From Dysgonamonadaceae bacterium (lineage in GTDB: Bacteria; Bacteroidota; Bacteroidia; Bacteroidales; Azobacteroidaceae), in NCBI GenBank assembly GCA_031284225.1, contig JAITAH010000088.1, forward strand, positions 1 to 8,829: a stretch of DNA of 8,829 nt. The letters are read 5' to 3'. The translations under genes and the position numbers were made by a program. Positions 1 to 7,835 of the stretch are shown in pieces; position 1 is the first letter of the stretch; each line of letters opens with the position of its first letter. A model generated the notes under the pieces. The model was given only the letters and a program-made list of their open reading frames with translations. It ran no database searches and was not told the DNA's origin.

Positions 1-338
1 TGTTCGGGAATGTATATGAACAGTAAAGCATTGCCTTCATAATCAATCGTATCATGCTGTATCTGCACAGACTGGGACAGGTTGTTCAGGGCAATATTTC
101 CTAATTTCTTAATAACAGCGTCGGCATCTTCCCTGGTTACGGAAAACATTGTACTGTCATCATTCATGCCGTAAACAAGGAAACCGCCACCCTCATGATT
201 GGAAAAGGCACACAAATGCTGCGCCAGTCTGTCGGTTTTAGGTGACAAACCGCTTTTCCAATCCAGTTCATTCAATTCGGAAGGGACAGGATACAAACTA
301 TTTTTCAGGCAATTGATTGCTTTTTCTTTCCAGCTCAT
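1..338 (-). CDS. AlbA_2 / Schlafen-like (divergent AAA-4) domain protein, N-terminal part
   Basis: This open frame starts at ATG 338-336 and runs without a stop off the left edge, giving 112 codons, so the gene is partial. The visible protein begins MSWKEKAINCLKNSLYPVPS. It then shows the family pattern: an E-L-x-x-LDWKSGLS segment near residues 22-33, KTDRLAQHLCAFSNHEGGG near 35-53, a FLVYGMNDD strand-turn near 54-62, and a second strand LLFIYIPE at the visible end. This matches the AlbA_2 (Schlafen AlbA) domain, in which an acidic/K strand is followed by a cAFaN-xx-GG-xlliGvdD signature. Members are putative nucleic-acid- or ATP-binding proteins, often encoded on mobile elements and sometimes acting as regulators or in defence. 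The domain assignment is fairly secure; the cellular role is unknown because the C-terminal part lies outside the window. A Bacteroidota-type promoter sits just upstream. Confidence 0.8.
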   Translation of the reverse strand, partial: MSWKEKAINCLKNSLYPVPSELNELDWKSGLSPKTDRLAQHLCAFSNHEGGGFLVYGMNDDSTMFSVTREDADAVIKKLGNIALNNLSQSVQIQHDTIDYEGNALLFIYIPE

Positions 339-360
339 AATCAGAATCAATTTCTGCCCG

Positions 361-392
361 CAAAGATACGTTTTCCACCGCAAACTTCCAAA
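361..392 (-). promoter_or_regulatory. Bacteroidota-type promoter for the AlbA_2 gene
   Basis: On the minus strand a TTTG (389-392) is followed after exactly 20 nt by TATCTTTG (361-368). This fits the Bacteroides -33 TTTG / -7 TAnnTTTG consensus with no mismatch and normal spacing. The -7 box ends 22 nt before the ATG at 338, so the predicted leader is short, about 15 nt. The promoter lies between the stop of the RteC-like gene (425) and the AlbA_2 start, so the AlbA_2 gene can be transcribed independently. Confidence 0.65.
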
Positions 393-424
393 AAGCAATA
401 TATAATGAAATGAGACAGAATGTG

Positions 425-1035
425 TTACTTTTGCGACGGCTTCCGGTCTGCATCTTCCATTCTTTTCAGCAATGTTTCTTTTAGTTTATCCAGAAACTTT
501 GTCCGTCTGCCGTCCGTCCGGTTTTTGATGTTCATGAAGTAATTGGAAAATTCTTTTACCTCGACACCAAAGACCTCTCCCATTGTTTGGAACAGGTCTT
601 TCAGGGAAATCTCGCCGTTGTTGATTCGCCTTACGGAGTAGAGGGCATAAATCAACTCTACCCATTCAACAATGCTGCCCGTCCATTTCGGTTTACCGTG
701 TTTAGGAAACTGACAGGCAAACGGGCAACTTTGTGCAGTAGCCTGCATTTGCCAACGGACAAACTCCATTTGTTTGTCAACAATGCCAATAGCCTTAAGG
801 AGGTAAAATGCCGCTTTTTTTTCTTCGGCATCTCTGTCAGACATGCCAGTTCAACACGGGTATAAACAAGCGTGTCATGGTATGCTGTCCTGTCAGTAGA
901 AGCAGCGTTTTCCGAAAAAAGGAGCCTGATAAATTCGTCATAGCCGCTTTCCAGTACTTGGGGGTCAATGTCCGCACCTTTTTGTGAAGCCTCCCGCAAT
1001 GTGCGGAAAAACTTCGTCGAAATTAACTGTTTCAT
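425..1035 (-). CDS. RteC-domain protein, split by a -1 frameshift
   Basis: Two overlapping minus-strand frames together make one RteC-like protein. The upstream frame starts at ATG 1035-1033 (MKQLISTKFFRTLREASQKG) and, unshifted, ends at 658 after 125 aa. The downstream frame is open from about 844 to the TAA at 425-427 (139 aa if started at its own ATG). The C-terminal part holds the recognisable RteC signature: KWTGSIVEWVELIYALY, an INNGEISLKDLF segment, and FMNIKNRTDGRRTKFLDKL. RteC of CTnDOT-type elements controls excision genes; whether this short homologue does so is inferred only. The join falls at an A8 run that contains an A AAA AAG heptamer in the upstream frame. A -1 shift there gives a product of about 203 aa. 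The gene could be expressed by programmed shifting, be a homopolymer-indel pseudogene or sequencing error, or yield only the 139-aa C-terminal protein from ATG 844. Confidence 0.65.
814..822 (-). other. A8-G run with A AAA AAG slippery heptamer
   Basis: On the minus strand, codons 71-74 of the upstream RteC frame read AAG AAA AAA AAG. The heptamer at 820-814 is therefore A.AAA.AAG in the zero frame, the classical bacterial -1 slippery sequence known from dnaX and several insertion sequences. After a -1 slip the next codon is GCG, which is exactly the frame carrying the RteC domain. I saw no convincing Shine-Dalgarno stimulator about 10 nt upstream and no strong stem just downstream, only a short CCTTAAGG palindrome. 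A missing A in the run would explain the frame break equally well. Confidence 0.5.
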
Positions 1036-1066
1036 TTTGAATGTTTTTAAGTGGTTTGAAAAAAAT

Positions 1067-1106
1067 AAAAGGAGGTTGTCCCTAGTTTTTAGGACGGCCT
1101 CCTTTT
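1067..1106 (-). terminator. Intrinsic terminator after the efflux/permease operon
   Basis: A 15-bp inverted repeat (arms 1067-1081 and 1092-1106) encloses a loop of about 10 nt. On the minus strand the right-hand arm ends in CCTCCTTTT and is followed by ATTTTTTT, a good U-tract. The arms are perfectly complementary apart from two positions that are C/A mismatches in minus-strand RNA (G-U wobbles in plus-strand RNA). It lies 60 nt beyond the stop of the EamA gene and before the RteC gene, so it most likely ends transcription of the efflux operon. Confidence 0.7.
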
Positions 1107-1165
1107 CGTTAAAAGATTATTTACTGTAATATAATGTAGTAAAAAATAAATAAACACACTGTCTT

Positions 1166-2035
1166 TTATATTTTATCTTTTCCTGCCAACCACGTCCCCG
1201 CAATCATCACCGGCAACGCAATCCCAAAAATCAAATTCGGGCGTTCGCCAAGAATGAAGAACGAAAATGCAACGCCGATAAAAGGCGCAACGGCATAGTA
1301 GGCGCTTGTTTTGGCTGCCCCGATTTCGCGTTGAGCATACACATAGAAAAAAATGCTCAATCCATAACTTACAAATCCAAGCAGTAAAACCAGCGGAATG
1401 TAATTCAAACTGTTAATGCTTTCACGGGCAATCAGGGCGATTATAAAAGAACCCAATCCCGACCCCAAACCCTTGATAACAACTATTTGCAATGGATCTT
1501 TTACAGACAGTTTACGGGTACAGTTGTTTTCAAATCCCCAACAAATGCAAGCCAGGACAACGAATACAGAACCGATTGAAAATGAAAAACTGCTTGTGTC
1601 TTCCACCGTCAGCAAAATACTTGAAACGCTTATCAGTGCAATGGCAAGCCATAAACGGCGGCTTATCGCTTCCTTGAAAACGAACAGCGCAATGACAACC
1701 GTTGCTGCAATTTCGAAATTGTTCAAAAGCGAGGCGTTGGCGGCGGTGGTCACCGTCAACCCGAACATCAGGAATATCGGCGCGGCTATATCCAACGCTA
1801 TCATTGCAGCGGTGTAAGGCAATTCCCTACGGGTCAATTTCGATTCTTGCTTCCTGTCGCTGACTAAACCAAGCAACGACATACCGATACCTGCGCCAAG
1901 GTAAAGGAACGCCGCTATCATCATTGGCGGCATTTCCTTTAACAACAATTTGGAAAAAGGTGAACCGAGCGCATACAAAGCGGCTGCCAAAACTGCCTGA
2001 AATATGGCTGTATTGTGTTTTGACTTGAAATTCAT
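1166..2035 (-). CDS. EamA/DMT-superfamily inner-membrane permease
   Basis: The protein is 289 aa, the usual length for this family, and is almost wholly hydrophobic with about ten membrane segments. It divides into two homologous EamA repeats, roughly residues 10-142 and 152-285. Family features in the first repeat include ALYALGSPFSKLLLKEMPP near the N-terminus and the helix-cap pattern LFVFKEAISRR. The second repeat ends with the equivalent FFILGERPN segment. DMT permeases export or import small metabolites such as amino acids, sugars or nucleosides, and the substrate cannot be read from the sequence. The ATG at 2035 lies 7 nt after the stop of the outer-membrane channel gene, and a terminator follows, so it is the last gene of the metal-efflux operon. 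Its linkage suggests a supporting role in metal or metal-ligand export, but this is inference. Confidence 0.85.
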   Translation of the reverse strand: MNFKSKHNTAIFQAVLAAALYALGSPFSKLLLKEMPPMMIAAFLYLGAGIGMSLLGLVSDRKQESKLTRRELPYTAAMIALDIAAPIFLMFGLTVTTAANASLLNNFEIAATVVIALFVFKEAISRRLWLAIALISVSSILLTVEDTSSFSFSIGSVFVVLACICWGFENNCTRKLSVKDPLQIVVIKGLGSGLGSFIIALIARESINSLNYIPLVLLLGFVSYGLSIFFYVYAQREIGAAKTSAYYAVAPFIGVAFSFFILGERPNLIFGIALPVMIAGTWLAGKDKI

Positions 2036-2042
2036 TGTTTCT

Positions 2043-3221
2043 TTACAGTTCCACTGCCGACAGTTCCGCCACCGCCAATTCGTAATTGAGTTCGGCTTCT
2101 AATGCTTTGTTTATTGAGGCGTAATAATATTCGATTTCCAACAGATAGTTCAAAAGCGAAATTTCGCCTGCGTCCAATGCCCGTTGCAGCAGAGGCGCAT
2201 TGCTGTAATCGGAAAGCGACTTGCGTATTTTCTGCGCATTCTGTTGCAAAGCCGACGCTTTTAAGTGCAGGATTTGCAGGCGGTTGTAGAACTGCACTTT
2301 TGTGTCTTCCAATGCCGATTCTGCCGTCATTACCTGTGCTTTTGCCGTTTTTACGCGGTTTTTGTTTTCCCAAAGCGGAACGGACACGCCAAGAGTTATA
2401 CCCTGAAAATGTTCGCCGACAATCTTTTCGCTCATATAACCTGCTGAAAATTTGGGCAAACCCAATGCGTGATTTAATTTTACCTGCTGTTTGCCTATTT
2501 CGATTTGCCCGCTGACATATTGCAATACAGGACTTTTCGTTTCGGCTGCCGAATACCAATTTTCAAAATCAGCGGGTAGAATATTTGCCGGATATACATT
2601 GTCGGAAAAAATAATTTCTTTACCTCCGTTCAATCGTTTGAGTTCCGACAATAAGGCGGCTTGCCCGGCTTCAATTTGCGCAACTTCGGCTTGCCCGGCG
2701 GTAAAATTAAGTTGTGCCTTGTTGTGTTCCAAAATATTAATTTCGCCTTTTTCTAATTTGGTTTTGTATGCGACGGCAATGCGTTCAGCGTTTTGTAACC
2801 TGACGGCATATTCTTTGGCAAGGGCATTGTTGTAAATTAACTCGATACAAATTCGTTTTGCAGCAAGCAACACATTGAGCCGTTCGGCTTTGTACGCTAA
2901 TTCCGCATTGGCATTTTGCAAATCGGCTATTTTCCTGCGATAGATATAAGCCGTCGGGAAATCAAACGACTGTTTGACGGTAATATCCGTGCGGTTGCCA
3001 ATCGGGTCAGGCGTTCCCCACAGGTAGTTAAATTCCATTTCGGGATTGGCTGGATAAATACCTGTGCGGTTGCCGAGTTTTTGGACTTCCGTCTGTTGAC
3101 GGAGCGCGGAAAGCGAGGTGTTGTTTGCCTCTATCTGTTGCAACACGGCGTTATACCCGCTTTGCGCCGTTGCAGCAAATCCTGCGGACAGGAATAATAT
3201 GCTAACTATTAACTGTTTCAT
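2043..3221 (-). CDS. TolC-family outer-membrane channel of an RND metal-efflux system (CzcC/CusC-like)
   Basis: The protein is 392 aa with a signal peptide at residues 1-20 (MKQLIVSILFLSAGFAATAQ; likely cleavage after the A-T-A at 17-19). There is no lipobox cysteine, so it is not a lipoprotein like E. coli CusC. Two OEP-type helical repeats follow, for example NRTDITVKQSFDFPTAYIYR with a long helix rich in A/E/N/K around residues 75-180, and the related GITLGVSVPLWENKNRVKTA segment with a second long helix in the C-terminal half. It is somewhat shorter than typical TolC proteins (about 450 aa), as is common in Bacteroidota CzcC-type members. It forms the outer-membrane exit duct of the tripartite pump. 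Its ATG overlaps the TGA of the RND gene (3218-3221, ATGA), which indicates translational coupling. The family is secure; the metal specificity is set by the pump. Confidence 0.9.
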   Translation of the reverse strand: MKQLIVSILFLSAGFAATAQSGYNAVLQQIEANNTSLSALRQQTEVQKLGNRTGIYPANPEMEFNYLWGTPDPIGNRTDITVKQSFDFPTAYIYRRKIADLQNANAELAYKAERLNVLLAAKRICIELIYNNALAKEYAVRLQNAERIAVAYKTKLEKGEINILEHNKAQLNFTAGQAEVAQIEAGQAALLSELKRLNGGKEIIFSDNVYPANILPADFENWYSAAETKSPVLQYVSGQIEIGKQQVKLNHALGLPKFSAGYMSEKIVGEHFQGITLGVSVPLWENKNRVKTAKAQVMTAESALEDTKVQFYNRLQILHLKASALQQNAQKIRKSLSDYSNAPLLQRALDAGEISLLNYLLEIEYYYASINKALEAELNYELAVAELSAVEL

Positions 3222-6200
3222 TTTTGTTTTCTTTTTTGAATTAACTCATACACAACCGGTACAATATAGATATTCAGCAGTGTTGAAGTGAGCAGTCCTC
3301 CCAACACTACGATTGCCATAGGGCTTTGTATTTCGTTTCCGGGTTTGTCGCCCTGAAATACAAGCGGAATGAGAGCCAATGCTGCTGTTAATGCCGTCAT
3401 CAGGATAGGGTTCAACCTGTCCAGCGAGCCGTTCATCACTGTTTCGTGAAGCGGTTTGCCGTTCTGCTGCATATTTTGGTATTTCGAGATAAGCAAAATA
3501 CCGTTTCGCGTGGCAATGCCGAAAAGCGTGATAAACCCGATAATGGACGGAATACTGACAATATCCGAAGTGAGAAATACCGCCAATACGCCGCCAATCA
3601 ATGCTAAAGGCAGGTTTAGCAGCACAATAACCGAAAGCGTCAGGCTCTTAAATTCGCCGTAGAGCAACAGGAAAATAACACAGATGGCCAGCAGCGAAGC
3701 GATTAACAGCGTCCGCGAAGCATTTGCCGCGCTCTCAAACTGTCCGCCGTATTCTACGCGATACCCTTCCGGCAGTTTGATATTTTTGTTGATATTCTTC
3801 TGAATATCTTCCACCACGCTTTTCAAATCCCGTCCCGACACATTGGCGGATATAGCGATTTTACGCTGCACATTTTCGCGGGTAATCGCGTTGGGTCCGC
3901 CAACGGAAACAATGTCGGCAACATCTTCCAACGGCACTTTGCGACCGTTACCTATATCAATCAGGGCGGACTTTACACCGTCGATACTTTCCGTGTAGTT
4001 CTTGTTCAAACGCAAAATGAGGTCGAAACTGCGCTGTCCTTCGTAGATATCCGCCAACTTCTCGCCTGCAAAGGCAAGGTCGATAAACCTGTTGAAATCC
4101 TCAATCGTAATGCCGTATTTCGCCAGCATCCCGCGATTGGCGCGTACCTGCAACTGCGGCGTTTCGGTTTGCTGCTCGACAGCCACATCCACCAGTCCGT
4201 CAATCCCCTTAATGGCATTTTGAATTTGATTGCCAATCATAAACAGGGCGCTCAAATCCGTGCCGAACAGTTTAATGGCAATGTTTGCCCGCGTACCCGA
4301 AAGCATGTGGTCGATACGGTGTCCGAGCGGTTGCCCGACGGTGGTTGCCATACCCGGAACGCTCGCAAGCGTTTGGCGGACGTCTGCCATAAACGTTTCG
4401 TGGCTGCGTTTGTCCAATGTGAAATTAACGTCAATTTCTGCGCTGTTGCTCGCCTGCGAATGTTCGTCCAACTCGCCGCGTCCCGTTCGCCTTGCCGTTC
4501 CGGTTACTTCGGGAATTTTCAGCAATTCGGTTTCAATCAAGTTTCCCAAATGACTGCTTTCTTCCAAAGAAACGCCCGGTTTGGTTACCGCCGAAATGAC
4601 TAAAGAACCTTCGTTAAATTCGGGCAGAAAACTTTGTCCCATCGTAAAAAACAATCCTGCGGAAACGATAAAAACGGCGATTGTCGGATAGAGGACTTTC
4701 TTTTTGTTGCGCAACACCCACAAGAGCGATTTCCCGTAAAATGCTGTCAATTTGCGCGTGAGCCAACTGTCTTTTTCGGTTTTATTCAGATATTTATCAT
4801 TTGAAAGCATCATGCGGCACATCAGCGGCGTAACCGTCATCGCCACAATGAGCGACATGAACAGCGACACAATGTAAGCCACACCAAGCGGTTTGAGCAT
4901 CCGCCCTTCCATTCCCGAAAGGAAAAACAGCGGGACAAAAGCCACGATAATGATAAGGGTCGCGTTCAGTATAGAGGCGCGGATTTCGCGCGAAGCGTCA
5001 AAAACCACATTGAAAACCGGCTGACGTTCCTCTCGCGGCTGGCGGTGATTTTGCCGCAGGCGTTTATAAACGTTTTCCACGTCGATAATGGCGTCGTCCA
5101 CCAGTGAACCGATGGCGATACACATTCCACCGAGCGTCATGGTGTTGATATTCATTTCCAAAAGATAAAGTACAATAACACTGCCCAAAAGCGACAACGG
5201 AATAGCAATAACGGAAATAACCGTTGTGCGGAAACTTGCCAAAAACAGAAACAGGATAATGATAACAAACAATGCACCTTCCAATAATGCGTTGCCAACG
5301 TTATTGACGGACGCTTCGATGAAATCCGCCTGACGGAAAATTTTTGTATCCATCTTCACGTCCGAAGGCAGCGATTTTTGTATTTCAGCCAGATTGCGCT
5401 CAATGTTTTCCGTAACATTCAGCGTGTTGATATTTGGCTGTTTGGATATGGAAAGAATTACTGCGGGCTTTCCGTTTTGCGAGGCGTTTCCCAACTTGAC
5501 GGCGCTGCCGACAACTACTTCCGCCACATCGGAAACCACCACCGGCTTGCCGCCGACGGTTTTGACGAATGTTGCGCCCAACTGCTCCGTGTCGTTGGTG
5601 CGAGCCATTCCGCGCAGCATATATTCGTTGCCGAAATCGCGGATAACGCCGCCCGCCGAATTGACGCTGAAAGTGCGCCCAATCTGTGCAAGTTCGTTCG
5701 TCGACACGCCGTAAATATCCATTTTTTGCGGGTCGGCAAGGATTTGATACTGTTTATAATCGCCGCCGATAATCGTAACCTGCGATACGCCGCCGGCAGC
5801 GAGTATCGAGGGTTTTACTATCCATTCGGAAATAGTGCGCAAATCCATTTGCGAGGCGCTGTCGGATTGCAAGCCGATAAGCAAAATTTCGCCCATAATG
5901 CTCGACTGCGGCGCAAGCACAGGTACAATATCGGCAGGCAATACGCTGCCTAGCGTTACCATTTTCTCGCTCACAATCTGGCGGGCTTTGAAAATATCCG
6001 TAGCCCAGTCGAACTCCACCCATACGAAAGAATATCCCTGCAAAGAAGCGGAACGCACGCGGCGCACGTCGGTTGCACCGTTCACTGCCGTTTCAATGTG
6101 GAACGTTACTAATCGTTCCGTTTCTTCTGCCGACAAGCCGTGCGCATCGGTCATCACTACTACTGTCGGGGCTGTGAGGTCGGGGAAAACGTCCACGTCC

Positions 6201-6301
6201 ATTTTCTGCGTGGTGTATAGTCCGCCAACTGTCAGCAGTGCCGCTCCTAACAAGACAATCAGTCTGTTGTTGAGAGAGAATTTTATGATTTTGTTTAACA
6301 T
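3218..6301 (-). CDS. CzcA/CusA-family heavy-metal RND efflux pump
   Basis: The protein is 1027 aa from ATG 6301-6299 (MLNKIIKFSLNNRLIVLLGA). An in-frame ATG at 6343 would add 14 aa and overlap the adaptor gene; I prefer 6301 because MLNKII is the normal RND N-terminus. It has the RND layout: one N-terminal membrane helix (residues about 12-30), a large periplasmic loop starting DVDVFPDLTAPTV, helices from about 340, a second loop from about 555, and a C-terminal helix bundle. The HME-type proton-relay motif is visible in the fourth helix as VDDAIIDVEN (401-410), with D402 and E409 matching CusA D405 and E412. By my hand alignment, the three Cu/Ag methionines of CusA (573, 623, 672) correspond to S570, E622 and H665. 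That favours a divalent cation over Cu+/Ag+, although substrate calls by eye are uncertain. It works with the adaptor and channel encoded on either side. Confidence 0.93.
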   Translation of the reverse strand: MLNKIIKFSLNNRLIVLLGAALLTVGGLYTTQKMDVDVFPDLTAPTVVVMTDAHGLSAEETERLVTFHIETAVNGATDVRRVRSASLQGYSFVWVEFDWATDIFKARQIVSEKMVTLGSVLPADIVPVLAPQSSIMGEILLIGLQSDSASQMDLRTISEWIVKPSILAAGGVSQVTIIGGDYKQYQILADPQKMDIYGVSTNELAQIGRTFSVNSAGGVIRDFGNEYMLRGMARTNDTEQLGATFVKTVGGKPVVVSDVAEVVVGSAVKLGNASQNGKPAVILSISKQPNINTLNVTENIERNLAEIQKSLPSDVKMDTKIFRQADFIEASVNNVGNALLEGALFVIIILFLFLASFRTTVISVIAIPLSLLGSVIVLYLLEMNINTMTLGGMCIAIGSLVDDAIIDVENVYKRLRQNHRQPREERQPVFNVVFDASREIRASILNATLIIIVAFVPLFFLSGMEGRMLKPLGVAYIVSLFMSLIVAMTVTPLMCRMMLSNDKYLNKTEKDSWLTRKLTAFYGKSLLWVLRNKKKVLYPTIAVFIVSAGLFFTMGQSFLPEFNEGSLVISAVTKPGVSLEESSHLGNLIETELLKIPEVTGTARRTGRGELDEHSQASNSAEIDVNFTLDKRSHETFMADVRQTLASVPGMATTVGQPLGHRIDHMLSGTRANIAIKLFGTDLSALFMIGNQIQNAIKGIDGLVDVAVEQQTETPQLQVRANRGMLAKYGITIEDFNRFIDLAFAGEKLADIYEGQRSFDLILRLNKNYTESIDGVKSALIDIGNGRKVPLEDVADIVSVGGPNAITRENVQRKIAISANVSGRDLKSVVEDIQKNINKNIKLPEGYRVEYGGQFESAANASRTLLIASLLAICVIFLLLYGEFKSLTLSVIVLLNLPLALIGGVLAVFLTSDIVSIPSIIGFITLFGIATRNGILLISKYQNMQQNGKPLHETVMNGSLDRLNPILMTALTAALALIPLVFQGDKPGNEIQSPMAIVVLGGLLTSTLLNIYIVPVVYELIQKRKQK

Positions 6302-6317
6302 CGTAATTCGTAATTGC

Positions 6318-7823
6318 CTAATGCATGTGTCCCGAATGAGCATCCACTGCCCCCGCCGCCTGTGCGAGTTTCACTAAAATAGCGCCTTTACCCACAACCC
6401 GCTCGCCTTCCGTAACGCCTTCCGTAATTTCGGTACGCTTGCCGTCCGTAACGCCTGTTTTCACCGTGCGTTTCTCGAAAAATTCAGGCGTAAGTTGCAC
6501 ATATACAAAATAATTACCCATTTCCTCCACAATTGCTTCGTTAGGAACGGTTACTGCCTGCGCATTGGTTTGAGTTTTGATGAACAGCTCCACAAAACTG
6601 CCCGACAAAAGCCCCGCTTTGTTGTTTACCTGAAAAACAACAGGTATAAGCGGATTATTGAGATCGGTCGATTTGCCGAAGGAAACCAAATGTCCGCTCA
6701 AATCGTCGAGCGTACAGGTTCGATTTTTGTCCAATATCCTGAAATTGGCGGAAGTAATATTGCCCAGCAGGTCAAAATATTTTGGCTGTAATTCGGCTTT
6801 GATAAACAAATTGCGGTTTTGTGATACCACCAAAACGGGTTGTCCCGCTTCGGCAAATTGCCCGTTGCGCACCAATACGCGCGTTACATATCCGCTAATG
6901 GGCGAAGCGACAGCTTGCTTGCCCGACGAAAAATTACGCTGAAGATTGCTGTAATTGGCTTCAGCATTGGCAAATTCGGTCTTCGATTTCAGCAAATCGC
7001 TTTGCGAAACAATGTCTTCCTTTGCCAATTCCTGCTTCCGTTCATACTCGGTTTTCGCACGGTTGTATTCGCTTTCGGCTTCGGCAAAACGCACCGAAAG
7101 GTTATTATCAGCCATCGCGCTGCCATCAATGGAAAACAGGGTTTGCCCTGCGCCAACGGCTTTGCCTTCAACCACATCGCTATTTGCAAAGGAAACAATA
7201 CCACCCGTTTTGGCGGTAACAATTCGTTCGTCGCCTTGCGAGGGCTGAATTTGCCCTGTGGTGCGAATGATTTGCCCGAACGGTTCTCGGCGGATTTCTT
7301 CGGTAGAAAAATCTACTTTCCAACTTTGCTCTTTGGTAAATATCACGCTGTTGCTGTTACCAACTGCGGCGTCGGCTGCGGCGTGCTGCGCATCGTGGGT
7401 GTCGGTATAAACCGTAATGTTTTCTACAACTATTTGCGAAACTGCATCGGACGTTTTAATATCGAACACCAACCTGCCTGTTCCTTCGGCGACAGGTTGC
7501 AACGAGAATTTATAAATCCCTTGGCGTGTCGGCTGTTCAAGTGTTTGGCGAATGCCGTCCGTTCCGACAATCAAACTTGCCGTAATGCTTCCCTCCGTGA
7601 TTGGCTTGAAATTTTTCAGGAAGGAAAAATGAGCGAGAACATCGCTCGCTTGCCCGACAACAAAGGGTGTTGCTTCTGCAAAAACCTCAAAATCGGCGCT
7701 GTATGCCGTCAATTGAAGGTTTTCATCGTGGACGTGCCCTTCTGTCGATACATTACCATTGCGGATGCAACCAGTCAGGGCGACTGCTATGAGCAGTGCC
7801 GAAATAACATAAACTGTTTTCAT
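6318..7823 (-). CDS. Periplasmic adaptor (membrane-fusion) lipoprotein of the RND metal pump, CzcB/CusB-like
   Basis: The protein is 501 aa. A lipoprotein signal MKTVYVISALLIAVALTGC ends at lipid-acceptor C19. Residues about 34-140 form an extra N-terminal beta-rich domain (for example TEGSITASLIVGTDG and GRLVFDIKTSDAV) that is absent from minimal adaptors. The adaptor core follows: lipoyl/barrel-sandwich halves at about 190-235 (GQIQPSQGDERIVTAKTGG) and 302-335 (AVASPISGYVTRVLVRNGQF), separated by an alpha-helical hairpin at about 242-298; a beta-barrel at about 338-418; and a membrane-proximal domain at about 420-485 (AVTVPNEAIV). The C-terminus DAHSGHMH carries three histidines and may bind metal. 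It bridges the RND pump and outer-membrane channel and may hand over metal. The stop lies 16 nt before the pump start and 12 nt separate it from the preceding His-rich lipoprotein gene. Confidence 0.92.
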   Translation of the reverse strand: MKTVYVISALLIAVALTGCIRNGNVSTEGHVHDENLQLTAYSADFEVFAEATPFVVGQASDVLAHFSFLKNFKPITEGSITASLIVGTDGIRQTLEQPTRQGIYKFSLQPVAEGTGRLVFDIKTSDAVSQIVVENITVYTDTHDAQHAAADAAVGNSNSVIFTKEQSWKVDFSTEEIRREPFGQIIRTTGQIQPSQGDERIVTAKTGGIVSFANSDVVEGKAVGAGQTLFSIDGSAMADNNLSVRFAEAESEYNRAKTEYERKQELAKEDIVSQSDLLKSKTEFANAEANYSNLQRNFSSGKQAVASPISGYVTRVLVRNGQFAEAGQPVLVVSQNRNLFIKAELQPKYFDLLGNITSANFRILDKNRTCTLDDLSGHLVSFGKSTDLNNPLIPVVFQVNNKAGLLSGSFVELFIKTQTNAQAVTVPNEAIVEEMGNYFVYVQLTPEFFEKRTVKTGVTDGKRTEITEGVTEGERVVGKGAILVKLAQAAGAVDAHSGHMH

Positions 7824-7835
7824 TTCTCTTACGGT

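Noticed and set aside
587..865. Plus-strand open frame of 92 codons across the RteC region
   Set aside because: It is antisense to the RteC-domain coding sequence. The AAGGAGG-like sequence at 796-803 looks like a ribosome-binding site on the plus strand but is complementary to sense codons.
2032..2559. Minus-strand open frame of 175 codons overlapping the channel gene in another frame
   Set aside because: The Arg/Gly/Ser-rich translation is typical of an out-of-frame reading; the TolC-like frame covers the same DNA with clear family features.
3211..3225. Near-identical start sequences (ATG AAA CAG TTA) of the RteC-like and channel genes
   Set aside because: The shared stretch is only about 17 nt over a common MKQL start and an A/T-rich leader; I see no longer duplication, so chance or shared leader bias explains it.
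5378..5953. Plus-strand open frame of 191 codons inside the RND pump gene
   Set aside because: It is antisense to a strongly conserved RND coding region, with Cys/His/Arg-rich shadow composition and no recognisable motif.
6302..6343. Upstream ATG that would extend the RND pump by 14 aa
   Set aside because: The extension (MLIRDTCIRQLRIT) overlaps the adaptor gene and does not resemble an RND N-terminus, whereas MLNKIIKFSL does.
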